Shown here piece by piece: positions 22,580 to 30,774 of a stretch of DNA of 45,301 nt. Source of the DNA: an uncultured Alphaproteobacteria bacterium (GTDB lineage Bacteria; Pseudomonadota; Alphaproteobacteria; HIMB59; GCA-002718135); contig CABYTX010000006.1 in NCBI GenBank assembly GCA_902522015.1, forward strand, positions 1 through 45,301, in the 5' to 3' direction. The notes beneath the pieces were generated by a model. That model was not told the DNA's origin and did no database searches. It saw only the letters and a list, made by a program, of their open reading frames with translations. Numbering within the stretch: the first letter of the stretch is position 1; each line of letters opens with the position of its first letter. The translations under genes were made by a program, and so were the position numbers.

Positions 22580-23177
22580 CTAAATTAGGTTCCATAGTTA
22601 CAGGATAAGGAACGTCATGAATTAGAGGTGCTCTTAAAAAACGACCTTTTAACTCTTTTACATCAACTTCTAAGTATTCTGGAATTTCTCTTTCTTGAGA
22701 ACTAACTGATTCTACAATTAAGTTAATTTCTTTACTTTTATCTCTTATTGAGATTTCATCTCCATCGCTAACACTATAAGAAGGAATATTAACTCTTTTC
22801 CCATTGACCTTTACATGACCATGATTAACTAATTGTCTTGCAGAAAAAATTGTGGGAACAAATTTCATTCGATATACTGTAGCATCCAATCTTCTTTCTA
22901 AAAGTTCAATTAAAATCTGACTTGTATCACCTTTAATATTTGAAGCTTTTTTAAAAATATTCCTAAATTGTCTTTCAGTTAAATCACCGTAATAAAATTT
23001 AAGTTTTTGCTTAGCAAATAACTGATTTCCATAATCTGATAGTTTTTTTCTTTGTCCCTGGACTCCGTGTTGACCAGGCTTTGAGTTTCTTCTATTAAAA
23101 GGGCTTTTAGGTCTTCCCCACAGGTTAACACCTAACCTTCTATCAATTTTATATTTAGCGTTATGTCTTTTTGTCAT
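22557..23177 (-). CDS. rpsD: 30S ribosomal protein S4
   Basis: [72 protein letters not shown]. Confidence 0.98.
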   Translation of the reverse strand: MTKRHNAKYKIDRRLGVNLWGRPKSPFNRRNSKPGQHGVQGQRKKLSDYGNQLFAKQKLKFYYGDLTERQFRNIFKKASNIKGDTSQILIELLERRLDATVYRMKFVPTIFSARQLVNHGHVKVNGKRVNIPSYSVSDGDEISIRDKSKEINLIVESVSSQEREIPEYLEVDVKELKGRFLRAPLIHDVPYPVTMEPNLVIEYYSR

Positions 23178-23240
23178 TAATATGAGGGGTATATAGTGAT
23201 TTAAAGTACTATGTCAAATTTAATATACTCAATTTTTGGC

Positions 23241-23573
23241 TTATTTATTAAGTTTTTTAGTAATTCCCCATAAAGTCTGCAATTCTTTCTTTGTGAGAGG
23301 GATTTTTGTGAAAATACTATAAATATTATTTTTCATACTTTCTTTTTTTTCACTTGGAGTAAAAAATTTTTTATTTTCAAGTTTCTCAATCACATAATTT
23401 AAGAATTTAGATAATTGATATTTACTAATATTATCTTTTTCAATTGAATTTGATTTACTAATTTTAAAATTATTCAATTCAAATAATTTATGACTTAAAA
23501 TAGTAACTGCATGAGAAAGGTTTAATGAATTACTTTTACTACTTGTTTCAATGGTAAAAATAATATCATATAA
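23241..23573 (-). pseudogene. N-terminally truncated TrmJ/TrmH-family rRNA/tRNA methyltransferase (C-terminal remnant)
   Basis: Extending the 78-aa ORF in frame to the upstream stop gives LYDIIFTIETSSKSNSLNLSHAVTILSHKLFELNNFK...FFTPSEKKESMKNNIYSIFTKIPLTKKELQTLWGI, matching the SLNLAxAV and C-terminal tail of TrmJ. The N-terminal SpoU half is absent. Confidence 0.8.
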
Positions 23574-24117
23574 TCACCCAAACTTACAATTTCATTTTTT
23601 TCCCTACTTAGTTATTAATCATGGTTTAGAAAATCCTAATTTTGAAGCTTTTCAATTTCATGTTTGTCCAAATAGACCAAAAAGTAGGGGGTTTGTTAAA
23701 ATTAAAACAAATAACTATAAAGATGATCCTAAAATACAATTTAATTATCTTAAGCATGAAGACGATTTAAAACAAATGAGAGAAGGTGTAGGAATTGCTA
23801 AAAAAATTTTGTCTCAAAAAGCACTTAAAGAATATGTTGGCACAGAAATTAGGCCTGGGAAGAATGTATCTAATCAAAATGAATTAGATGAAGTTATTAA
23901 AAATACAGCTGAATCTGCGTATCATCCGTCATGCACAAATAAAATGGGTGAGGACAAAACTTCAGTTGTAGACCAAGAACTAAGGGTTCATGGAATTCAA
24001 AATTTAAGAGTTATTGATGCTTCTGTAATGCCAGACATTGTTAGTGCTAACTTAAATGCAACAACTATTATGATTGCTGAAAAAGCTTACGACCAAATAA
24101 AGAGAAGTGTTAGTTAG
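23551..24117 (+). pseudogene. C-terminal remnant of GMC oxidoreductase (choline dehydrogenase BetA-like)
   Basis: HPNLQFHFFPYLVINHG...FNYLKHEDDLKQMREGV...AESAYHPSCTNKMGEDKTSVVDQELRVHGIQNLRVIDASVMPDIVSANLNATTIMIAEK; FAD-binding N-terminal half missing. Confidence 0.85.
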
Positions 24118-24137
24118 AGATCTAAAATCTAATATAA

Positions 24138-24317
24138 TTAGATAGTTTTTCTTCTAAGAGTCCATCCGTATCTTTCGCTGTAGTATGCTTCGATACCATC
24201 AGCAAGATTAAGGTCATAATTTGAGTCTATAGATCCTTCAAGAACCTTCTTCTCAATAGAACTCTGCTCTAGGCTTTCTTTTTCGTTATTAATATTTTCT
24301 GTTAATTTACTGTTCAT
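24138..24317 (-). CDS. Small protein of unknown function (59 aa), absent from supplied ORF track
   Basis: MNSKLTENINNEKESLEQSSIEKKVLEGSIDSNYDLNLADGIEAYYSERYGWTLRRKTI*; divergent to ScfR-like gene, tandem TTTGTAAA-like boxes next to its ATG. Confidence 0.6.
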   Translation of the reverse strand: MNSKLTENINNEKESLEQSSIEKKVLEGSIDSNYDLNLADGIEAYYSERYGWTLRRKTI

Positions 24318-24318
24318 A

Positions 24319-24335
24319 TTTACAGATTTTACAAA
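24319..24335 (-). promoter_or_regulatory. Candidate ScfR-type operator at the small ORF (TTTGTAAA-A-TCTGTAAA)
   Basis: Minus strand reads TTTGTAAAATCTGTAAATATG, ending 1 nt before the 59-aa ORF start codon. Confidence 0.55.
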
Positions 24336-24409
24336 TACATAATAAAATAAAAAAAAACTAGAGTTTTTCTTAGTTTTAATGTAAAGAAAATTACTTTGAA
24401 TTTATTATT

Positions 24410-24426
24410 TTTGTAAATTTTGTAAA
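24410..24426 (+). promoter_or_regulatory. Candidate ScfR-type operator at the regulator gene (TTTGTAAA-T-TTTGTAAA)
   Basis: Plus strand reads TTTGTAAATTTTGTAAATG; second box shares the A of the start codon. Confidence 0.6.
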
Positions 24427-25865
24427 TGAATATTGAATCTGACATAAATTTTGGCCCAAGGTTAAAAAAACAAAGGATAAGTAAAGGTTTTTCACAAGCT
24501 GAATTATCAAAAACTATTGGCATATCTCCTAGTTATTTAAATTTAATTGAAAGTGGAAAAAGAAAAATACCACTTTCCTTACTAATTAAAGCAGCTGATA
24601 AATTAGATTTATCAATTAAAGACTTCTCAACAGAATCTAGCAAACGACTTCTTTCAGACGTAATGGATGTTTTAAGCAATGAGATTTTTGATGATTTAAA
24701 GATAACCAATCACGACACAAGTGACTTTATTGGTTCAAATCCTAACATAGCTAAAGCATTACTGACAATAAATGATTCTTTTAAAAGTTTTAAAGAAGAT
24801 ATGCAAAATCGACTTGAAACGATGGATGTCAATGCAAATCAAATTGAAAAACCAACAAGACTACCTGTAGAAATCGTTTCAGATATTCTTCAAGAAAATA
24901 AAAATTACTTTCATGATTTAGAAGTAAGTTCTGAAAATCTAAGAAAAGAAATAGGTCTTGAAACTGGACCTAACATTGGTTCTGGATCTAAATTATCACT
25001 TTATCTCAAAGAAAAACATGGAATTGAGGTTAAAATTGTAACCATAAACGAAGACGAAAAAATAGTTAAAAGATTTGATGAAAAATCCAAGATTTTTTAT
25101 CTTTCTGAAATGTTAACTTATACATCAAGAAATTTTCATTTAGCATCACAAGTTGCTTACTTAGAAGCTAATGATGTAATCAATAAAGTTATTAAAGATA
25201 ATAATGTTGAGTCAGAAGAAGTAGAACCTTTGCTTAAACTATCTTTACTAAATTATTATGCTGCTGCTTTTATGATGCCTTATAACGATTTTTTAAAGAG
25301 TGCTAAATTGCATAAATATGATGTGGAAATTTTGATGCATCATTATGCTTGTAGTTTTGAACAAGTTACACATAGATTAACAAATCTTCAAAGACTTGGA
25401 AACGAAGGAGTGCCATTTCATTTTTTAAAAACAGATATTGCTGGAAATGTGTCAAAGCGATTTTCTTTATCTGGTATTCATATACCAAGACATGGAGGTT
25501 CTTGTCCTAGATGGAATGTGTATACTGCATTTTTAAATCCTGGAAAAATTCATCCTCAAATTTCTAAAATGCCTGATGGACGAGTATATTTTTGTATAGC
25601 AAGAGCTTTTGAGAAAGGAATTGAAAAACATGGAATGCCTAAAAGTTTTGTTTCGATTGGTTTAGGTTGTGATATGAAATACGCTAAAGATCTAATTTAT
25701 TCTGAAGGAATTGATCTAAATAATAAAAAATTACAAATGCCAATTGGAGTTTCGTGTAGGATATGCCCTAGAGTAGAATGTCAGCAAAGAGCTTTTCCTC
25801 CAATTGATAAAGAACTCAAATTAGATATAAAATATCGAGGGACGTCTCCCTACGTTACAATTTAG
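24426..25865 (+). CDS. XRE-family regulator with IrrE/DUF2083 domains (short-chain fatty acyl-CoA regulator, ScfR-like)
   Basis: HTH LKKQRISKGFSQAELSKTIGISPSYLNLIESGKRKIP; C-terminal Cys-rich GVSCRICPRVECQQRAFPP. Confidence 0.88.
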   Translation: MNIESDINFGPRLKKQRISKGFSQAELSKTIGISPSYLNLIESGKRKIPLSLLIKAADKLDLSIKDFSTESSKRLLSDVMDVLSNEIFDDLKITNHDTSDFIGSNPNIAKALLTINDSFKSFKEDMQNRLETMDVNANQIEKPTRLPVEIVSDILQENKNYFHDLEVSSENLRKEIGLETGPNIGSGSKLSLYLKEKHGIEVKIVTINEDEKIVKRFDEKSKIFYLSEMLTYTSRNFHLASQVAYLEANDVINKVIKDNNVESEEVEPLLKLSLLNYYAAAFMMPYNDFLKSAKLHKYDVEILMHHYACSFEQVTHRLTNLQRLGNEGVPFHFLKTDIAGNVSKRFSLSGIHIPRHGGSCPRWNVYTAFLNPGKIHPQISKMPDGRVYFCIARAFEKGIEKHGMPKSFVSIGLGCDMKYAKDLIYSEGIDLNNKKLQMPIGVSCRICPRVECQQRAFPPIDKELKLDIKYRGTSPYVTI

Positions 25866-26873
25866 TTAAATTTTAACTAACATTTTCCCTAAATTTTTAC
25901 CATTAAGTAGATCTATAAATGCTTTAGGAGCATTTTCTATATTTTCATAGATTGTTTCTTTAAATTTTATTTTTCCTTCTGAAATCCAATTTCGCATATC
26001 AGTTTCAAAAGGCTCATTATCATTTTCATGATCAAAAATTAAAAAACCTTTTATTGTTAATCTTTTTACTAATACGTGAGCCATATTTTTTAGTCCAGCA
26101 GGAACAGAAGTTGAATTCATTTGAGATATTCTTCCACAAATAATAATTCTTCCAAAATTTTTCATTCGAAAAATTGCAGACTCTAAAAAATCACCTCCAA
26201 CATTATCAAAGTATAAGTCAAATCCTTCAGGACAAATTTCTTTTAAGTGAAGAACAAGGTTATCAATTTTTTTATAATTAAATGCCACATCAACATTTAA
26301 TTCATTTTTTAACCAATCAACTTTTTCATCTGATCCTGTACTAGCATAAACTTTACATCCTAAATTTTTTGCAATTTGACAAACTGTTGATCCAACACTT
26401 CCACCTGCTGAAGATACAAGAATACTTTGCCCTCTTTGTATATTCCCATGATTAAAAAGACCAATATATGCTGTTTGACCTGTCATTCCTAAAGGTCCTA
26501 GATAAGTTTGCAATGGAAGATTGGAATTTTTTATTTTTTTTAAATCACCGCCTTTGCAAATAAAGTTATCTCTCATTCCAAAATTACTGAAAACAATATC
26601 TCCTTCTTTAAATTGTGAATCTTTTGATTCTTGGACTGACCCAATCGCATAACCTTCCATTTCCTCACCTAGTAAAAAGGGTGGCTTATAATTTTTACGT
26701 TCTGTCATTCTTGCTCTCATATACGGATCAACTGATATCCACGAATTAAGAACATGAATATTATTTGTTTCATCTAATTCTAAAGTTTTAGATTTAATTT
26801 CAAAATCATCTTCTTTAGGCAGCCCAGTTGGTATGTAATTTTTTAAAGCTACATATTTTGATATTATTGTCAT
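25866..26873 (-). CDS. NADP-dependent oxidoreductase, MDR superfamily (CurA/YncB-like)
   Basis: WISVDPYMRARM, GMTGQTAYIGL, VSSAGGSVGSTVCQIAKNLGCKVYASTGSDEK. Confidence 0.92.
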   Translation of the reverse strand: MTIISKYVALKNYIPTGLPKEDDFEIKSKTLELDETNNIHVLNSWISVDPYMRARMTERKNYKPPFLLGEEMEGYAIGSVQESKDSQFKEGDIVFSNFGMRDNFICKGGDLKKIKNSNLPLQTYLGPLGMTGQTAYIGLFNHGNIQRGQSILVSSAGGSVGSTVCQIAKNLGCKVYASTGSDEKVDWLKNELNVDVAFNYKKIDNLVLHLKEICPEGFDLYFDNVGGDFLESAIFRMKNFGRIIICGRISQMNSTSVPAGLKNMAHVLVKRLTIKGFLIFDHENDNEPFETDMRNWISEGKIKFKETIYENIENAPKAFIDLLNGKNLGKMLVKI

Positions 26874-26875
26874 AA

Positions 26876-27796
26876 TTATAATTTATATTTTTTCTTTAAT
26901 TCTAGCAAATCTATTAAAAAATTATCTCTTATGTTACTTAAATCTTTAATAGAATGATTATTTGATTGTTGTTTTGTTCCTTTAATGATTTTTTCTTTAA
27001 GTTTTTTTGATAATTTTGGAGATTTGAGTTTAGTCCATGGAAGTTTCAATGCCGGTCCAAATTGATCTAACATGTGTTTCATACCCATTTCTCCTCCAGC
27101 TAGATGAAATGTAAGAAAAGTTCCCATTAGAGCCCATCTCATACCAGGACCATAAGTAATCGCTTCATCTAAATCTTTTGTTGAAGCATATCCATCGTTT
27201 ACAATATGCAAACCCTCTCTCCACAAAGCTTCTTGCAATCTATCAGATAAAAAACCTGGCAATTCTTTTTCTACAAATAATGTTTTCATTTTAATTTTTT
27301 GATAAAATTTTTTTGCTTTATTAAGATATAAATTTGTAGTTTTTTTACCTTTTACAATTTCAACCAACGGGAGAATATACACAGGGTTAAATGGATGAGC
27401 TACAATTAATCTTTTAGGATTAATACATTTCGATTGTAAATCTGATGGAAGTAAACCAGATGAACTTGAAGCAATTATTGCATTTGTGGGTGAATATTTA
27501 CTTATATTTTTTATAACATCTTTTTTTAAAGATAATCGTTCAGGGACATTTTCCTGAATTAAATCTGCATTTTTTACTGCTTCATCAATATTGTCTACGA
27601 TTTCCAAATTTTTGAAATTGATTTTTGTATTATATAATTTTTTTATAATTAAGTTTGTTCTTGTTATTTCTGCTTTTAGAAAATTTATTTGTCGAGAATT
27701 TTTATCAAATGCTTTGACTTTTATACCATTAGCGAGAAATCTAAGTATCCAGCCGGTACCAATAACACCAGTTCCAATGACAGCAATATTTTTCAA
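26876..27796 (-). CDS. L-carnitine dehydrogenase-like 3-hydroxyacyl-CoA dehydrogenase family protein
   Basis: IAVIGTGVIGTGW, VAHPFNPVYILPLVEIV, YGPGMRWALMGTFLTFHLAGGEMGMKHMLDQFGPALKLPWT. Confidence 0.85.
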   Translation of the reverse strand: MKNIAVIGTGVIGTGWILRFLANGIKVKAFDKNSRQINFLKAEITRTNLIIKKLYNTKINFKNLEIVDNIDEAVKNADLIQENVPERLSLKKDVIKNISKYSPTNAIIASSSSGLLPSDLQSKCINPKRLIVAHPFNPVYILPLVEIVKGKKTTNLYLNKAKKFYQKIKMKTLFVEKELPGFLSDRLQEALWREGLHIVNDGYASTKDLDEAITYGPGMRWALMGTFLTFHLAGGEMGMKHMLDQFGPALKLPWTKLKSPKLSKKLKEKIIKGTKQQSNNHSIKDLSNIRDNFLIDLLELKKKYKL

Positions 27797-27797
27797 A

Positions 27798-28688
27798 TTA
27801 AAAATGTTTTTTTAGTTTTAATTTCTCTCTTGTCTGTTGTGGGGATAAAATAGACGCTCCCATATCTTCAACAATGCATCTTGCTTTTTCAACTAACTGT
27901 GCATTTGATGCAAAAACTCCTTTCTTTAAATAAAGATTGTCTTCAAGTCCCACACGAACATTTCCTCCTAAAATAACTGCTTGTGCAGCCATAGGCATTT
28001 GAGATCTTCCTATTCCAAATCCAGACCAAATACCTTCAGTAGGTACCATTTCAGCCATTGCTTTCATTGCGCTCGTTGTTGCAGGTGACCCCCAAGGTAT
28101 GCCAAGGCATATTTGATAAAAAGGAGGGCCATCAATTAAACCTTCTTTATAAAGTTGGTTAGCAAACCATAAATGACCCATTTCAAAAGCTTCCATTTCT
28201 GGTTTCACTCCAAGCTCCTGCATTTTTTTTGCTGCAGTTCTTAGTTGTATCGGTGTATGAATAAATGTCATGTTTGAGTCACCAAAATTTAGTGATCCGC
28301 AGTCTAAAGTACAAATTTCAGGCAATAACTCTTCAACATGTTCTAATCTGCTTAATGCATCGATCATATCTGTATTTGCTCCCACGGGATTTAAAGGATC
28401 TTTACCTGTTCCAACTTCAAAATCACCACCCATACCTGTTGTAAAATTTAAAACTACATCAGTATCAGAAGAGCGAATTCTATCTGCCACTTCTTTATAA
28501 TAACTTAAATTTCTAGATGGTTTGCCATCAGGTTCCCTTACATGTACATGAGCTATTGCTGCACCCGCTTTGGCAGCTTCAATTGAAGCATCAGCAATTT
28601 GTTTTGGTGTTATAGGTAATTCAGGATGTTTGCCTGCCGTATCTCCTGATCCAGTTACAGCACACGAAATTATTACTTCATTATTCAT
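27798..28688 (-). CDS. BKACE (beta-keto acid cleavage enzyme) family, probable dehydrocarnitine cleavage
   Basis: [53 protein letters not shown]; next to carnitine dehydrogenase. Confidence 0.9.
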   Translation of the reverse strand: MNNEVIISCAVTGSGDTAGKHPELPITPKQIADASIEAAKAGAAIAHVHVREPDGKPSRNLSYYKEVADRIRSSDTDVVLNFTTGMGGDFEVGTGKDPLNPVGANTDMIDALSRLEHVEELLPEICTLDCGSLNFGDSNMTFIHTPIQLRTAAKKMQELGVKPEMEAFEMGHLWFANQLYKEGLIDGPPFYQICLGIPWGSPATTSAMKAMAEMVPTEGIWSGFGIGRSQMPMAAQAVILGGNVRVGLEDNLYLKKGVFASNAQLVEKARCIVEDMGASILSPQQTREKLKLKKHF

Positions 28689-28730
28689 TATTTTAAACTA
28701 CTATATTTTTTGAATTAATAAAGAAAAACA

Positions 28731-29198
28731 ATGAAGATATATTTAAATTCAGGAAGAGTGAAAAAAGAATGGACTGATTACAATGGTCATATGAATTTGG
28801 CATTTTATATTCATCTTTTTGATGCTGGATGGGAAGTTCTTTTACAAAAATTTAATATGGGTGAAACTTCTGCAAAAACAGAGAAGAAAACTACTTTTGC
28901 TGTAGAGTCACACACAACTTATGACAAAGAAGTGAAAGAGGGTGATGAAGTAGATATTAATTTGTTATTTCTTGATAGGGATAAAAAAAGATTAATTTAT
29001 AAATTAGAAATGACACATAAGCTTGAAGGTTACAGAGCAGCAACAACAGAGGTTTGTTCTTTGTATGTTGATTTAAATATTAGAAAAGTTTCTGAATTAG
29101 AATTAGAAAAGCAAAAAGATATAGATAAATTTATTCAAGAAAATAAAAATAACTTTGATCCAGGTAACCTTACACTAATCAACAAGTTAAAAAAATAG
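28731..29198 (+). CDS. Hotdog-fold thioesterase (possible betainyl-CoA thioesterase)
   Basis: VKKEWTDYNGHMNLAFYIHLFDAGWEVLL; divergent from BKACE gene. Confidence 0.78.
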   Translation: MKIYLNSGRVKKEWTDYNGHMNLAFYIHLFDAGWEVLLQKFNMGETSAKTEKKTTFAVESHTTYDKEVKEGDEVDINLLFLDRDKKRLIYKLEMTHKLEGYRAATTEVCSLYVDLNIRKVSELELEKQKDIDKFIQENKNNFDPGNLTLINKLKK

Positions 29199-29777
29199 TT
29201 ATAAATTTCTATAAGGTGTTCTATTAAATATTCTCTGAACCATCGGAACAAATTCTTTTAAAGGAATTGTATCATAATTTGGATCAAATGATGCTTGATC
29301 CCATCTTTCACAAAAATCTATAGTATCTTTAAAGAATTCATGACCTTTGAATTTATCTCTTAGATTTCTATCTTTTCCATAATAATGATTATAGTAGTAG
29401 GCTTGAAACAAACCGTGTTGTTCTACAATCCATCTTGTTTTTTCAGAAACAAAAGGTTTTAATACTGCAGCGGCAAGTTCAGAATGATTAAGAGGTGCAA
29501 TTTCATCACCTATATCATGCAATAAGGAAGCCACCACCATTTCTTCAGAAGCTTGTTCACGTAACGCTCTTGATGCAGTTTGAAGAGAGTGTTCTAATCT
29601 AGATACCTTATAGCCACCTAAAGAATTGTCTAAACTTTCTAGCACTCTTACTATTCTATCAGCTGTACCTTCAATAAATTTATCTTCAAAATTTGCAAGA
29701 AGTTCATAATCCTCTTTATCACCATGTTTCATTTCAGTGAATTTTACTTCATCTTTAGACATGAAATAATTATACAT
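29199..29777 (-). CDS. HD-domain protein (PhnZ/TmpB-like or phosphohydrolase)
   Basis: RLEHSLQTASRALREQASEEMVVASLLHDIGDEIAPLNHSELAAAVLKPFVSEKTRWIVEQHGLFQ. Confidence 0.8.
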   Translation of the reverse strand: MYNYFMSKDEVKFTEMKHGDKEDYELLANFEDKFIEGTADRIVRVLESLDNSLGGYKVSRLEHSLQTASRALREQASEEMVVASLLHDIGDEIAPLNHSELAAAVLKPFVSEKTRWIVEQHGLFQAYYYNHYYGKDRNLRDKFKGHEFFKDTIDFCERWDQASFDPNYDTIPLKEFVPMVQRIFNRTPYRNL

Positions 29778-29790
29778 ATTTTTAAATTTT

Positions 29791-30774
29791 ATGAAACTAA
29801 TTCCTGAATGGTATGAACACCAATATTGTTTGATTGCTTGGCCGTGTAATAAAGATCTTTATGGTAAAATTATTAATAAGGCCAGAGATGAAGTTGCAAA
29901 TGTAATTAATGAAATTGCAAAAACTGAGCATGTTATTGTTTTGTCAAATAAAGAAGACATAAATGAAATTCAAAATAAAACTGATCATAAAAATATAGAT
30001 ATTGTAGAATGTAAATTAGATGATTCTTGGATGCGAGATATTGCACCAATTTTTTATAACGAAGATAAAAAATTAAAATCAATTAGCTTTGAATTTAATG
30101 GTTATGGAAAGTATCCAGGTTATTTAAATGATAATAAAATATCAAAATTTATTTCAAACTATTTAAATATCCCAACAATAACTTCTGACTTAGTCATTGA
30201 AGGAGGAGCAATAACTTATGATGATAAAAAAAATTTATTTAGCACTAAAAATGTAATATTTAATAAAAATAGAAAACAAAAACATAATAGTGAATATATA
30301 ATTGAAGAATTAAAGCTATTGTTTGACTTAAATTATATTTTTTTCTTTGAAAATGGACTAATGGAGGATGACACAGATGGTCATGTAGATAATTTATTAT
30401 GCCCAATAGGAAAAAATAAATATTTGATTGCTACAACTCACAAATTAGATCCTAATTATGAAATATTAGAAAAAAACAAATCTGATCTTATTAAATTTTT
30501 TAAAGATACTAATCAGACATTTGATTTAATTGAAGTTCCTTTACCTACAAGAAAAAAGATTAATAATAAGAATATTATTAGCTCATATATAAATTTCTAT
30601 TTCAGTAAAAATAAAATTATCTTACCTAAATTCAATGTTAAGGAAGACAATGAGGTAAAATTAACTTTTGAAAATTTATTCCCAAATAGAGAGATTATAA
30701 TGTTGGAAACAGAAAATATAAATTATGGTGGAGGAAATATTCATTGTATAACAATGAATGTACCAAAAATATGA
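29791..30774 (+). CDS. aguA: Agmatine deiminase
   Basis: MKLIPEWYEHQYCLIAWPCNKDLYG, DDSWMRDIAPIF, EDDTDGHVDNLLCPIG, NYGGGNIHCITMNVPK. Confidence 0.93.
   Translation: MKLIPEWYEHQYCLIAWPCNKDLYGKIINKARDEVANVINEIAKTEHVIVLSNKEDINEIQNKTDHKNIDIVECKLDDSWMRDIAPIFYNEDKKLKSISFEFNGYGKYPGYLNDNKISKFISNYLNIPTITSDLVIEGGAITYDDKKNLFSTKNVIFNKNRKQKHNSEYIIEELKLLFDLNYIFFFENGLMEDDTDGHVDNLLCPIGKNKYLIATTHKLDPNYEILEKNKSDLIKFFKDTNQTFDLIEVPLPTRKKINNKNIISSYINFYFSKNKIILPKFNVKEDNEVKLTFENLFPNREIIMLETENINYGGGNIHCITMNVPKI

Noticed and set aside
24128-24142. TCTAAT-ATA-ATTAGA dyad with flanking A/T runs at the betA remnant / small ORF convergent end
   Set aside because: All-AT-like short stem; could be a weak terminator but chance is likely in this composition.
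24329-24523. Minus-strand 64-aa ORF overlapping the ScfR-like start
   Set aside because: Runs antisense into the conserved HTH region and covers the operator region; Phe/Leu-rich shadow frame.
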